Positions 1 through 10,396 of a DNA stretch of 64,000 nucleotides are shown here, piece after piece (position 1 is the first letter of the stretch; each line of letters starts with the position of its first letter). Source of the stretch: Cytidiella melzeri (Eukaryota > Basidiomycota > Agaricomycetes > Polyporales > Irpicaceae); contig JABYQR010000026.1 in assembly GCA_022592445.1 (NCBI GenBank), positions 1 to 64,000 of the forward strand, read 5' to 3'. The position numbers and the translations under genes are program-made. The notes below the pieces were generated by a model, which made no database searches, was not told the origin of the DNA, and worked only from the letters and a program-made list of their open reading frames with translations.

Positions 1-301
1 GGATGCCTAAAGCATACATCTGAGGACAAGTACTAGCATGAGTCATTTACTCATTATGTACGCCTCTGGTACAGGTGCTGATCCTAGTCATACAATGAGT
101 CATGCACTCATAGCATGAGTCATACATGAGTCATGCACTTAGTAATACAGTAGAATAGCTGAAGTAGACATGTATAGTAGTCGCTTACATAAGTAGATAC
201 AGACACGTATATAAGCAGAGCTGCTGAAGCAGCAAGAAAAATAAGACTCATCTTCGAAGCTTAACAGCCTTTACCCCTCGCACACATATTCCACTTTGTT
301 A
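1..301 (+). repeat. Partial 5' LTR of copia-1
   Basis: This is the last 300 or so bases of a 547-bp LTR; the first 246 or so lie before the window. It matches the 3' LTR at 298 of 300 positions and ends where the primer binding site begins. It holds the TGAGTCA cluster described separately and a TATATAA-like box near 208. Confidence 0.9.
39..133 (+). promoter_or_regulatory. Cluster of four TGAGTCA (GCN4/AP-1-type) sites in the copia-1 LTR
   Basis: TGAGTCA occurs at 39-45, 96-102, 116-122 and 127-133, with ACTCAT half sites between them; the same cluster recurs in the 3' LTR near 15723-15817. TGAGTCA is the consensus bound by fungal Gcn4-type bZIP factors. A role in stress or starvation induction of the element is inferred from the motif only. 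Confidence 0.5.
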
Positions 302-313
302 GGTTATGAGCCC
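302..313 (+). other. Primer binding site for an initiator-Met half tRNA
   Basis: GGTTATGAGCCC is the exact reverse complement of GGGCTCATAACC, the anticodon arm of eukaryotic initiator methionine tRNA. Drosophila copia and some fungal copia elements prime from the internal 5' half of this tRNA rather than its 3' end. The site abuts the LTR end, as expected for minus-strand priming. Confidence 0.8.
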
Positions 314-807
314 CGGCTTTTAGCTTAACTACATCCACACTCTCAACGACATCCATCAACCAGTATCCCCCAAGCTTTCTTATAAGTAAGTTTCTCTACT
401 TTACTTTGTTTGGCCACATAGTAGTAGTAGAGTTGTACTGGTTGACTGCCTCAGCTTCGGATACAATATTCCCAACTGATCTTCTACAGCTAGTTCCCTC
501 ACCTACTTGCCCCTTGCGTACGCACTCCCAACCCAGCTGATTACTTAAGCCACCCTTTGTGGTTCTCGACTTTAACGAGTCGTGCATTACGCGGAATCTG
601 CCTAACACGCAGTGTAAAATCCGGTGGTGGAGGAACAAGCTCCCACTTGTAAAAGTGGTAGATCGACGGAGTAGTACAATAGGAGGGTAGTGTTGAGTGG
701 CACTCTAAGCTCGTGACTTAGAGGCCTAGGACCTTCGTGTTGGCAAACGTCAGTCAGTCCTGGAATTAGAAATCGCCGCTTTTTGTAGCTGTAGAATTTC
801 TTGAGGC

Positions 808-1092
808 ATGTCGTCCACTTTTACTTTTGGTATCACGGAGATTGTGGACTCTCCTATACTTCGTGGTGTTTCTTACATGCGCCATTATGTTTTCGTTGTA
901 TCATACCGACTGGTAGAAGTCGAAGTTGCAAGTGGTCATACTCGTCTTGAATCACTTGTGGAAAACTTTTACTCACATTCAACTTTTCCATTAGCAATCC
1001 CCAGGACTTTCTCAAGGAAAGTGTTGTGGATTGAATACGACGACATAAATCTTATACTTTTGATTCTTTCTTCCAGACCGTTATATTTTTGA
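808..1092 (+). CDS. Short hypothetical ORF upstream of the 294-residue ORF
   Basis: An ATG-initiated frame of 94 codons ends in TGA three bases before the ATG of the next ORF. The C-terminus is hydrophobic (LILLILSS). There is no recognisable domain, and the frame may be an untranslated leader or a mis-called exon of the following gene. The DNA between 314 and 807 shows no convincing gene; it may be copia-1 leader or the edge of the inserted block. Confidence 0.25.
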   Translation: MSSTFTFGITEIVDSPILRGVSYMRHYVFVVSYRLVEVEVASGHTRLESLVENFYSHSTFPLAIPRTFSRKVLWIEYDDINLILLILSSRPLYF

Positions 1093-1094
1093 AG

Positions 1095-1979
1095 ATGCCG
1101 AACAACTCTTGCCGCACTTCCCGTCGCGTCAATGCCCGCTTTGCTTCTCATTCTCCCAATGATCCCTACCGCGTTCATGACTACACTCGGTTTGACCGTA
1201 TGGGTCACCCCATCATTATGGAGATAAGGAGTTCAGCAACCCCCATCTCTATCCGTATGAGTCAAACCGACGCTCAGGATGCTAGGATCAATGTCAACTA
1301 CGTTGACAGGGACGGAGTTCGGCGCATGGAATCGATGGAGTACAGCCTTCTCGGTCGTCACGGCTGGGACAGGTTCAGGCAGAGTGATAGGCAAAGGCAC
1401 CTCTGGGAGGTTAATCGTATCATCGATGAAGCCAATCGAGAGGCGGAATTGGATTTATACAGACGAAGGCCTCGTAATGTCAGTGCGGAAATAAGGGCAC
1501 ATCAAACCCAAACTTCTTCCAGGGTTAATGCTGCACCTCCTCGCCGATCTGCGTCACCGTCGCACCCTCATCCTCATCCTCATCCTACTCCAATGCCACC
1601 GCCTTTTGTGAGTGCAGGAGTATCGCTTTGGGACATGGTTGCCCAAGCATTAAATAATTTTGCATCTCCACAGACTTCTTCTACAATGGTCAATCCGCCT
1701 ACACCGGTCATCCCGGATATCGTTGATGGTATGAACGGTTTAAATATCAGTTCACCAGTTTCTCATGATTCTTCAGAACCAGTAGTCCAGGCCGCTTCTG
1801 CTGCCGAGCCTACTCCGGTTCCATCCTCCACTACTCAGGAGGAGGAACAGGTTGAAGATTCATGGCCAACGGTTTACGCTCCCCAACCAGTCATTCCCAC
1901 TTTTTCATTCGACGACTGGGTCCACGTTGATCGTACAGACACTAGGCCGGCTTCGCCCGTCTACGCGTTGAGACACTAA
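1095..1979 (+). CDS. Hypothetical protein, 294 residues
   Basis: The ATG at 1095 is chosen because the frame open further upstream has no other ATG. The N-terminal 140 residues are rich in Arg, Asp and Tyr and look folded. A low-complexity stretch with a His-Pro repeat (SHPHPHPHPTP) near residue 158 follows, then a Ser/Pro/Glu-rich acidic tail ending in YALRH. There is no catalytic motif, signal peptide or membrane segment. It lies inside copia-1, left of a purine-rich array, on the strand of the BTB gene and opposite to the two genes between. I do not recognise the family. Its uninterrupted length favours a real or recently functional gene, but it could be an accessory ORF of a mobile element. 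Confidence 0.5.
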   Translation: MPNNSCRTSRRVNARFASHSPNDPYRVHDYTRFDRMGHPIIMEIRSSATPISIRMSQTDAQDARINVNYVDRDGVRRMESMEYSLLGRHGWDRFRQSDRQRHLWEVNRIIDEANREAELDLYRRRPRNVSAEIRAHQTQTSSRVNAAPPRRSASPSHPHPHPHPTPMPPPFVSAGVSLWDMVAQALNNFASPQTSSTMVNPPTPVIPDIVDGMNGLNISSPVSHDSSEPVVQAASAAEPTPVPSSTTQEEEQVEDSWPTVYAPQPVIPTFSFDDWVHVDRTDTRPASPVYALRH

Positions 1980-3170
1980 CACACCCCCCGGACACAAAGG
2001 GACCGGGCACAAACACACCTGACCTCGCGAGAGGCGATTACATGTGTAAGGAGGGGTTGAGGGTATGCGTGAATGTAGGTTGCGAGTGGGTCCAAGAGTC
2101 CTAGGCTGCACCTAGACTCGGGCGAGCGGTGATGCATTTGCAGGGCTCGGAGTGCCAGGCCAAAAGTGCTGTGGTTTGTTTGGGTAGCTGGGAAACGTTC
2201 CGGGTAGAAAGATGTAAAGTAAAGCCAAGCAAGGCAATGCAATGCAATGCAAAGGGACAATAGAACTTAAGTGTTGCAAAAGAAAGTGGTGTAAAAGCGA
2301 TAGAGCTAGGGGCAACACAGTGGTGAAGAAAGGAGAGCAACTGGAATGTGGTAACACAAGGGGAGGGAGAGGAAGTGGTGTGGTAAAGTGCAAGAGAAAG
2401 GACTGCACTGGCTCAATGCAAGAGGATAACGCAAAACGCCATGGCAAACACAGTAGGAAATGCAATGGGAACACAGAATAAACGCGGTCTAAACTCAGTA
2501 GCCTTGAGAAAGAGAAGAAGGGGCGGCTGAAAAAGGGGGTTGCAGTGAAGGAGAAACGCAACACAGTAAGTAACGCAGTGAAATAAACGCAGTAGGAACA
2601 CAAAAGGGGGTCGCAATGAAGGAGAAAGTGACGCAGGGTGAGAGATACGCACTGCGGAGTTGCTCAAGAAGCAAGGGGAAAAGTGGCAGGGGCAACTTTG
2701 AGGGGGAAACCGCGGGGGTGTCGTATTCTAAGCTAAGCAAGGTACAGACACAGCGTATATAAGTAAAAGGCAATAGGGGCTATAGCAAATTGAAGCCATG
2801 CGAGAGCAAGGCAAGGAAAGGGGCATCACACGATGAAACGAGGGACAAACGCGAAACATGTTACAGGAGCGATGGGGCACTGCCTTTAGCCGCTCTGCAA
2901 AGAGAACAGGCTGCGGAATCCGAGGGAGTGGAAAAGGGGGCCGGGGGGTTTCAATAGCTATGAGCTTGAGTGCAAGGGACTACAAGGAGGCAATATGCGG
3001 CAAGTGAAGCCATGCAATGCGAAGCCATGCGAACCAAAGCAGAGGGAATGCAACGCGAGGCAGCGCGAGGCAAAGCAAGGCGGCGCGACGCGACACGAGG
3101 CAATGCGAAGCGTATGCCGTCGGAACTGTACATTAAATAAAAATGCGTCGCGCGCCCGAATGTGACCCCC
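1980..3170 (+). repeat. Left purine-rich pentanucleotide-type array with a conserved edge module
   Basis: From about 2220 the plus strand is a drifting array of units such as GCAAT, GCAAG, GCGAG and GCAAA, almost devoid of pyrimidine runs. It ends in a module of about 50 bp (about 3110-3165) containing TGTACATTAAATAAAA followed by GCGTCGCGCGC. An inverted copy of the module occurs at about 8980-9035. The long frames read through the array on both strands are repeat artefacts. The stretch 3171-3477 shows nothing further. Confidence 0.7.
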
Positions 3171-3477
3171 GCGCGTCAATAGAAGGACCACTTTACACTG
3201 TCGTTTATGTCGCGCGTCGATAGCGTTGTTTGTCCAAGTGAGAAATCAAGGATGCATTCCGAGGGTGTGTATACTGAGTACGTACTATGAGTCCGTGGCT
3301 CGAAAAGTACTATTACACTCGAAAGGATCGGGGAATCATTAAGACCTGAAGTAGGAAATACCATATCAATCAAGCATTAAAGATGTGATAGAAGGGCAAA
3401 CGAGTGACAATATCAGTAGTCCGTGTCAGGGGAGTGCAAAAGGAGAGAAAGTAAGTGTAGTGAAAAAGAATGTATAC

Positions 3478-5308
3478 TCAATTTGCCCAAGGATCTGACA
3501 TGTCGGAAGGTCGCTCCCACCTGCCCGGCGAATGATGGAGAGGCATGTTCGATGACCACGTCGCTAAGGCTGCATGGGTAGAAGGTGTCGAAGGTCCTGC
3601 AATAGGCGGAGGCGGAGGCTGCGATAGAGGCAAGGACGGACTGCCGTGCCTGATCCCGCTGGTCGATGCTTCCGAAAACGATGGCTGCGTTACAAATGAT
3701 GTTGGCCTGCTAGTGTCCGTCGTGTCTCCAAACCCAAAGGCTGAGTTGACCGGGAAAAGCGGCTCAAAGCTTGTTGGCATTGTCGGACTCGGAGTTGGGC
3801 TGGGAGTGCGGCTGAATACTGGTGCGTTCTTGAACCTGTACGTTGGCCCGTTCGAAGTCTTGTTCGGCTTTGGAGGTGTTTGCGATTTTGTGCCTTTGCG
3901 CTTGATTGCAATTGGCTTGGGGCGAGTCATCTCAATCGGCTCGGTCTTTACCTTTGCAATGGCAGGCAGCTTGGCCACTAGCTCGAGAATCAGCGTATAG
4001 ATTCAAAACGGTAAGCACGAAAGGACATACAAGCTCTGTCAAGCCGGCCCAATAGTGAGTTTCCCTTTCCTCCATTCGCAAGCCCTGATATGCAGTTAGT
4101 ACGCCGTTATGAGGGTTTGACTCGGACTCTGAGAAAAGTAGTGCCTGGGCAACAGCAACTCACTCGGTGCCTTCAGTGGGCCTTCCACAATCTCAACCTC
4201 ACTCTCCTGATCGCTGTCAGCCTCCATGGCTCGCTTTTTGCCTTTCGAGGCGTTCGCGAACGGCGGTGATGCACCAGACAATGACTTCAAACTCTTGCAG
4301 GTGGTCTGATTGGACAGAATATTGCCGCTGTTGTCCTCGCCATCGCTCAGGCTGTGCAACGGTTTGGAGGGCAGCCATGAGGTACGACGGAGTACATCAG
4401 CAGGCACAGGCTCTATCGAGGCTGGTATGTAGCAACTGAGTTTGGACATGACAGTAAGCATTACCACAGTTGCGCGCACCTATATGAATGAAGCTCTCTG
4501 ACTTCCCTCGTCCCTTCCGACTCTTCACCCCATATAACTGCTCTCCAGTCGGCTCTGCTGATGTGTGCACGCACAACTTCCGAGACTCTGGGTAGCAAAG
4601 TACATAGGCCCCACGACCGTTAGCATGATCTCCTTGCCCTTTGAGGTACTCAAAGAATCCCGGCAGCGCATTCTGAAGTGCTCGATGAACACGCGCAGAG
4701 CTCCAGGCCCGGTCAAATGCCACGTTGAACTTGACTTGCCCCTCTTGCTCGAGCTCGTGCAGCAGGCCATCATTGGTGAGCGGACGAATAGGCTCATCAA
4801 AGATGTACCGCCCGCTCTCCTCCTATGTGGTAGATCACGAAAAGGTTAGTAGTACTCAAAATATCAGGATGAAAATCATACTCAGACTTACGTCCATGCT
4901 GATACAACCCTGCGTGTACAATACGACTGCCCGAACTTCAAAAACCGTAGAAGACCCCTGCTGAGAAGCTGACGAACTTGCTTTCTCGCGGCTGGATTTG
5001 TGTAACTTCAAGCCATATCGGAATACAAGTCGGTATGTCAGCATTTCTTAGAATTGAGATTTAGTGCTGATGCGTACCTTTGGCTTTCTTTTCATTGAAG
5101 CAACCACCTTTCGAGCTTTTGCGGTCAGTCCTGCATTCGCTTCTCTGTCAGCTGCGTAGAGTGCTGATTTTGACACCTGGACCGCGTGCATCCCCGAGAG
5201 TGAGTTGATTGCTGCTTTGAGCTGGATCTGACGTGCGTTTGTCACAGAATTTGAGTCTTCTGCATCCGAAGCACTGGCAGAGCCCTGCTCAGCCTCGCTC
5301 GACGACAT
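3478..5308 (-). CDS. Hypothetical nuclear-type protein, 499 residues, six exons
   Basis: Exons, in order of translation: 5308-5078, 5005-4892, 4822-4480, 4421-4164, 4084-4031 and 3977-3478. All introns are GT-AG, 53-79 nt, several with a CTNAC-like branch site, and the exons sum to exactly 500 codons. The N-terminus is Ser/Asp-rich, followed by a basic KRKPK patch. A compact central region (about residues 115-235) holds GFFEYL and GAYVLCYPESRKLCV. Then come a KGKKR basic patch, an acidic DQESEVEIVE run, and a Pro/Ser-rich tail with another KRKG. This composition suggests a nuclear or DNA-associated protein. I do not recognise a domain. It is on the same strand as, and 225 bp downstream of, the integrase-core gene, so the two may belong to one mobile unit. 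Confidence 0.75.
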
Positions 5309-5533
5309 GGCAGAAGCAAAAAGAGAAAGAAGATGTCAAATTTGCTATGTACACTGAGGCTTTTATCTCGCACGCCGCTGCATTAACATCACAATATCCC
5401 TGTGGGCCTCACCATTGGTTGTTGATCACTAGTACTGAGTTACATCAAACCGCAGAGCCTCGAGGCCTTGTAGCTCAGGCACATGTACTAGTAGTAAGAG
5501 GGGTAACTTGCGTGAAAACATGATTTATATTTG

Positions 5534-7571
5534 CTACTCTGCTAGTTGTACAGGTAGTTCTACAGCACGAGCCCAGAGCTCTGCACGAGGCCGCCAAATA
5601 TTTTCAGCTAAGCTGACGGTAATCTCTCGGCGACCTCGGCGACCCGAGCGAAGTACCTCGAGTGTTGGGTATGTATTGTCTTCCCACTCATCGGGCAGTA
5701 GGCCATAACCGCCGGGTACTACTTGGCTATCCTGAATGATTACCAGTGCTGCTCGGAACACCTGCTCACTTTCACGTGTAGCAAATGGAGTCTCACTTTC
5801 AGGAACATCGACAGCCTCGTGGTTGAAGTTGTGGCCGTGATTCTGCTCAACTGCTGCTTCTAGCTGAGTGATACCTGGGCGAGGGCTGTCGGGGTTGTCA
5901 TCATCTGTGTCTTCATCAGATGGATGTCCAGCTCCAGTTTGGCCTGGTGTACGATGAGTCAATCTTCCATGAACTCCGTAGTACTTGGCAATGATATCTG
6001 GATGTACGTTGGTGAGGTCATCAATGTACACCCCGTGCTTGGTCTGGCCAATGAATCTTAAATCCTATCATATTAAGTGGTGGGTGTAAGGTTGAGCACA
6101 CATAAAGAAAACCTATCATTGACATACATTAGGACTTCGATGACCTGCAATGCCAGACAGAGGCTTTGCATTCCAGTCAGCACAGAACTGATCACAGTCA
6201 TCATTGATCATGTCAAGAAATAGGAAGTGAAGAAGCCACATGTGCCGAGGGTCCTCAATGTTGAGGTGATGAAGACGTTCTAGACGGGAGAAGAAAGCTC
6301 GCCAACGGCGGGCAAACTGTGATCCTACTTCAACCCACAGGCGCTCAATGCGGGTGTTATGAGTGGATCTATCATAGCATCATAAGACCTAGCACACTTA
6401 TTGACAGTTGATATGAGACTCACGATCCCCAGATGAATGAGCCACGGTTGGCCCCACGAAGTAGGATCATCAGTACGGCGACATCTTTATTTTCGCCGCC
6501 ACGGTCTCCGCGTACACGAGACGGAAGGCCCCATGTATTTGCTGCGCAAACAAAAAGCTCTTGAACGGTAGAAGCTTTATTGTTTGTGCTTGCTCGCATC
6601 ATGACTGCCTGGCAATGTGTATAAGTACTAATAGCTGTAACTAGAGTTATTAAAGTACACACTGTGCGGTCATAACCGTCAGCGCCCCCATGAATGACAA
6701 TCCCCCATCGAATTAACTTGTGATGACCATCAATATGCCACAAAGCGTTTGGTCGTGGAACCTGATACTGACGTCGTCGGATCGAAGGCCGTTGAGTATG
6801 TAGTATATGACCAACGGGGTCAACACGCTTAATAGATGCGACTACACGCTCCTGCTGTACACGGTATCCCTTCTGGCGTAGAAAGCCTATGAGGTAGCGT
6901 ATGCCAGACTCCGGGCGGGCACTGCGGAATGCCTTGACTAACCTATCGAGGTCAGCGTCGGATATAGGTGTGAAAGCGTAATCAATGCGATAGCGGCAAA
7001 GAGATTGTCGTAGCGTATGTCGATGAACACCAACCATGCGAGCCAGTCGGGATACAGTGATTCGTCAAGAAGGGGACATGGCAGCATGAAGGTATGCTCT
7101 ATTAATGATCTTCCGAGGCCGACCACGGCGACCCGATGCAGCAACATGCACCGGTTGGATAGCAGCAATGTCAAGTGTCTCTCTGACATCATATTGTTTG
7201 ATTAGTTTGGGCTTTTATAGCACTGGAGCGGTCAAGAACAATACATACCGTCCACAAGCGGTTGCATGCATCTCCTTAAGCTGACTTCCGAGCTCACTCA
7301 CAGCTTCTACACATGCAATAAGCCACTCCTCGGAAAGGCCTTCAATGTGTGCAATCCGGGCAAGCACAAGGAGCAGCGGGCAGACGTCGTCGACAAGAGT
7401 ATTGAGATGGACCTTGACACGTAAGGGATCCATGTTTGCCTGTCGAAGAACTTGAAATGCTCTAGTGTACGCTGTTCCGATAATCTCACAGGCAGCGTGG
7501 ATATTTGCTGCCCATGCTTCTCCATTGTCTCGGTCGGGCAATTGTGGAAGAGTATCCGTTAGAGACGACAT
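5534..7571 (-). pseudogene. Integrase-core (DDE, rve-like) gene interrupted by one in-frame TGA
   Basis: Exons: 7571-7249, 7182-6424, 6368-6128 and 6064-5534; introns of 55-66 nt with GTATGT or GTGAGT donors. The sum is 1854 nt, 618 codons including the stop. The order is: N-terminal helical region, GRRGRPRK basic hook, helix-turn-helix-like segment ([14 protein letters not shown]), then an integrase core. The presumed catalytic triad is visible as Asp in HIDGHHKL, Asp in RGDRGGEN and Glu in NTRIERLW. The Agaricomycete and animal integrase-core proteins have this layout. A single TGA (7065-7067) lies between the basic hook and the HTH, where CGA would encode Arg; the rest of the frame is open. 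It could be a recently killed gene, or translation could restart at the Met at 7037. An extra 5' exon reaching 7718 is possible. Confidence 0.75.
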
Positions 7572-7766
7572 GCTTACAAAACAGTATGTAGGGTGTGTGA
7601 GTGATGAACGGCGTGAAGACAACAACATTTGCTTACTTGGATTATCGATCATTTTTGAGTTGGGCACGCGCCTACGCCGATTGTACGCCTTCGCCGTCTC
7701 CCTCTCTCTCGGAGCCACTCATCATACTCTGCTGGATATCACGAATCAGCATTTCCTCCCGAGAAA

Positions 7767-8757
7767 ATGGAAAATCAGCGCTGCAATGGCAAATATACCA
7801 AGAGTCCCGATTTCTGCTTTAACGATGGCACAATCTGGATCCGCGTGAGTACATACCTTGTCTAGCTGTTGCTGCGCACTGAGCTCTCATTGTGTCACTT
7901 GGATGCACAGGTGGAAAGGACACTGTATTGCCTCCACCGTGGTATCCTGGAATCCCATTCGGAGACATTCGCGCAGATTTTGCCCATGAGAGGAACTGGA
8001 GGGGATAAAGAGGACAACCCTGTCTTCCTCGAGTCGATCACAAGCGCAGACTTCGACTATTTGGTCAGGCATATATTCATAGGGTGAGTGCACATCTTTC
8101 CTTGATGCTTGACAACTCACCTAATACGCATGCTGAAGATGGGTGGCACCTCCGCCGTATGACACTGCAATGCTGATCAGTCTCCTTAAGCTGGGCAGTC
8201 TGTATCAGAGGAAACTGGTGCTCACTTTTGCCCAATACCATATCAAAGACGAGCCACGCATATCCCCAGCCACGAAGATTAACCTCGCACGTCGGTATAC
8301 CATCCCAGATTGGGTCCGGCCAGCCTTCGAAGCACTAGTTCGCACGGGCCCGCTGCATATCACGGACGAAGATATAGATCAGCTAGGTCTTGTTACATAT
8401 GCTATACTTACCAGGGTGCAGGCTGAAATTGCGAGAGAGCGACTGCGGCTGTCTCTTGCAGCTCCGCCTACTGTGCTTGGGGATGGCTGTGTTGCACATG
8501 ACCGCTGCGAAGGTGCTTGGAAGGAGTTCTGGGGAATCAAGGTTTCCCGTTGGTTAAATCACCCGGACAAGCCTCCTCGACTGTCAAAGACCTGCAAGTT
8601 TATTGAACAGCTCGGTGATATTCCGTTCATGAGGAGCCGGTACCATTCGGAAACACTGTTGAAGCTTCGGGGAATGGCGCCGTTGAGAGCGGAGGAGCGG
8701 ATCACTGAAGAGGGAGTTGAGAAGGTACTTGCATTTCATCGGTCGTTAGAGCTGTAA
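7767..8757 (+). CDS. BTB/POZ domain protein, 289 residues, three exons
   Basis: Exons: 7767-7844, 7911-8083 and 8139-8757, joined by 66- and 55-nt GT-AG introns; the total is 290 codons including the stop. The N-terminal BTB fold is recognisable: SPDFCFNDGTIWIRVERTLY leads to LHRGILESHSETF (the usual shape is L-x-VHK-x-FL-x-SxxF), then a DF-Y-LV segment. The C-terminal part (RRYTIPDWVRPAFEALVR and following helices) matches the extension typical of the large BTB families of mushroom-forming fungi. Family members are thought to act as protein-interaction adaptors; the partner is unknown. The gene is divergent from the integrase-core gene with about 195 bp between start codons, so they may share a promoter. 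The frame is intact. Confidence 0.85.
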
Positions 8758-8984
8758 TACGAAGTAGTAGTCCTCATCCACGAAATATGTTCACATGGCT
8801 ATTTGGCGGTGGTGACTAAAAGTTTTCATTTTCTCCCCATGCAAGCACACAGGTTACGATAAAATAAACAGGTGTCTCTGTAAGCCTTGTTATGAAGTTC
8901 TCGCACACTCATATTGCTTTTGAAAACCGTCGCGGCCGTAATATATGCGAAGTTGGGGAATGTGGCCTCAGCGCCTATGTACAT

Positions 8985-9560
8985 TCGCGCGGCGCGCGAC
9001 GCATTTTATTTAATGTACAATTTCAACGGCATAGAAGCGAGGCAATGCAAGGCAACGCGAGGCCAAGCAAAGCGAAGGAGAAGCGAGGCAACGCGAGGCA
9101 GCGCGACGCAACACGAAGCAACATGCAAGGCGAGGCAAGGCGAGACGGCGCGAGGCGAAGCGAAGCGGAGGGAATGCAATGCAATGCAAGGCGAGGCAAG
9201 GCAAGGCAAGGCAATGCGAGATAACGCGACGCGACGCGAGGCGAAGCAAGGTGGTGCGACGCGACGCGAAGCAACATGCAAGGCGAGGCAAGGCGAGGCG
9301 GCGCGAGGCAAGGCAAGGCGGCGCGAGGCAAAGCGAAGCGGAGGGAATGCAATGCCATGCAAGGCAGGTCAACGCGAGGCGACGCGAGATAACGCGACGC
9401 GACGCGAAGCAACATGCAAGGCGAGGGGACGCAAAGCGAAGGGAAGCAAAGCGACCCAATGCAAAGCAAGGCGAAATGAAGCGATGCAAAGCAAAGCAAG
9501 GCAAAGCAATGCAATGCAAAGCAAAGCAAAGCGAGGCGATGCAATGCAAGTCTTGCCAGA
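8985..9560 (+). repeat. Right pentanucleotide array (GCRAR-type) with inverted edge module
   Basis: An AT-rich palindromic module (about 8980-9035, with GACGCATTTTATTTAATGTA) is followed by about 500 bp of units such as GCAAG, GCGAG, GCAAT and GCGAC. The module is inverted relative to the copy at 3110-3165, while both arrays are purine-rich on the same strand. The frames of up to 375 codons read through it (Arg/Gln/Ala/Lys-rich on one strand, Leu/Ala/Cys-rich on the other) follow from the 5-nt period. The stretch 8758-8980 shows no gene. Confidence 0.8.
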
Positions 9561-9587
9561 ACCAAGGGCTGCTGCTAGTCCATGTGA

Positions 9588-10181
9588 ATGTGCTCGCCTT
9601 TGGGCCTGTTGCACGTCCAGCGATTTCCGGGCGTATCAGCGTGTGGTATGGTTTACGGCATGGATGGACCAAAGGGGGAGGTTTTCAGGCCGGAGCAAGT
9701 TTGTTCCATCCTCGCCATGCAACATGTCAACCATCCCAACTATACGCCCAATGAGCTGGTCTTACGCTCTAGGGGACTGGTTGATACAATGGTCATTAGC
9801 ATGGGCAACAAATGCGAGCACTATTGTGAGATGGTCGAGGAGTTGGAGGAATTTGCAAATTCCCAGCGGATCAAAGAGATTACAGCCTGTGCCCGCATCT
9901 ACCTCAAACTCAAGAGGGGACAGTGGCCGGACTGTGACAATATCTGGAACACATACTTCATCTCAGTTGCAGACTTTCACACAGCGATGGAGGTCTTCAA
10001 TGGTCGTGATCATCTTAGCGATCACCAGCTGGTCTGGCTGACTCAGAGACGTATGGAGAAGAAGGAGGACTGGATGAGTATCTTTCATAGGGAGGAAGAA
10101 TTTAAAGGTAAAATGAAGGAGGTAAAGATTGAGCCCGCTGCGCTCGAGCCTTCTTTAGAGCCTGGATCGTCTTCTCTTTGA
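9588..10181 (+). CDS. Hypothetical protein, up to 197 residues
   Basis: The frame opens with ATG at 9588, 28 bp after the pentanucleotide array, so the original 5' end may have been displaced by the array; a second start (MVYGMDGPKG) is possible about 20 residues in. The sequence is well mixed and looks coding: MGNKCEHYCEMVEELEEFA suggests a helix, and an acidic/basic tail (FKGKMKEVKIEP) closes it. No domain was recognised. It is co-oriented with the BTB gene. From 10182 to 10396 there is only AT-rich DNA with AATAAAA near 10224, a possible polyadenylation signal. Confidence 0.5.
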   Translation: MCSPLGLLHVQRFPGVSACGMVYGMDGPKGEVFRPEQVCSILAMQHVNHPNYTPNELVLRSRGLVDTMVISMGNKCEHYCEMVEELEEFANSQRIKEITACARIYLKLKRGQWPDCDNIWNTYFISVADFHTAMEVFNGRDHLSDHQLVWLTQRRMEKKEDWMSIFHREEEFKGKMKEVKIEPAALEPSLEPGSSSL

Positions 10182-10396
10182 ATGGACTCTCTGCAAATCG
10201 AACTATACCGCGCACTGTATACAATAAAATATTGTGATGTGTACTTTTATACTTTTACAAACGGTCATTTTCATTAGCGTAGTCCGTAGTGTACTTGTAT
10301 ATTTTCTCTATCTCTCTTTTGTTCTGCTTCGAGTCACGACCATCACGTAGCGCATTCTGACAAACTTTTATGACTTTTTCTTTAAATAGTTTGTAA

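Noticed and set aside
3545..4000. Plus-strand frame of 151 codons with Gly/Val-rich product
   Set aside because: It is antisense to the last exon of the well-supported 499-residue gene and has no independent signal.
8892..9672. Long frames of up to 375 codons across the pentanucleotide array on both strands
   Set aside because: A 5-nt period keeps all frames open and gives Arg/Gln/Ala/Lys or Leu/Ala/Cys monotony; both strands are equally open, so they are repeat artefacts.
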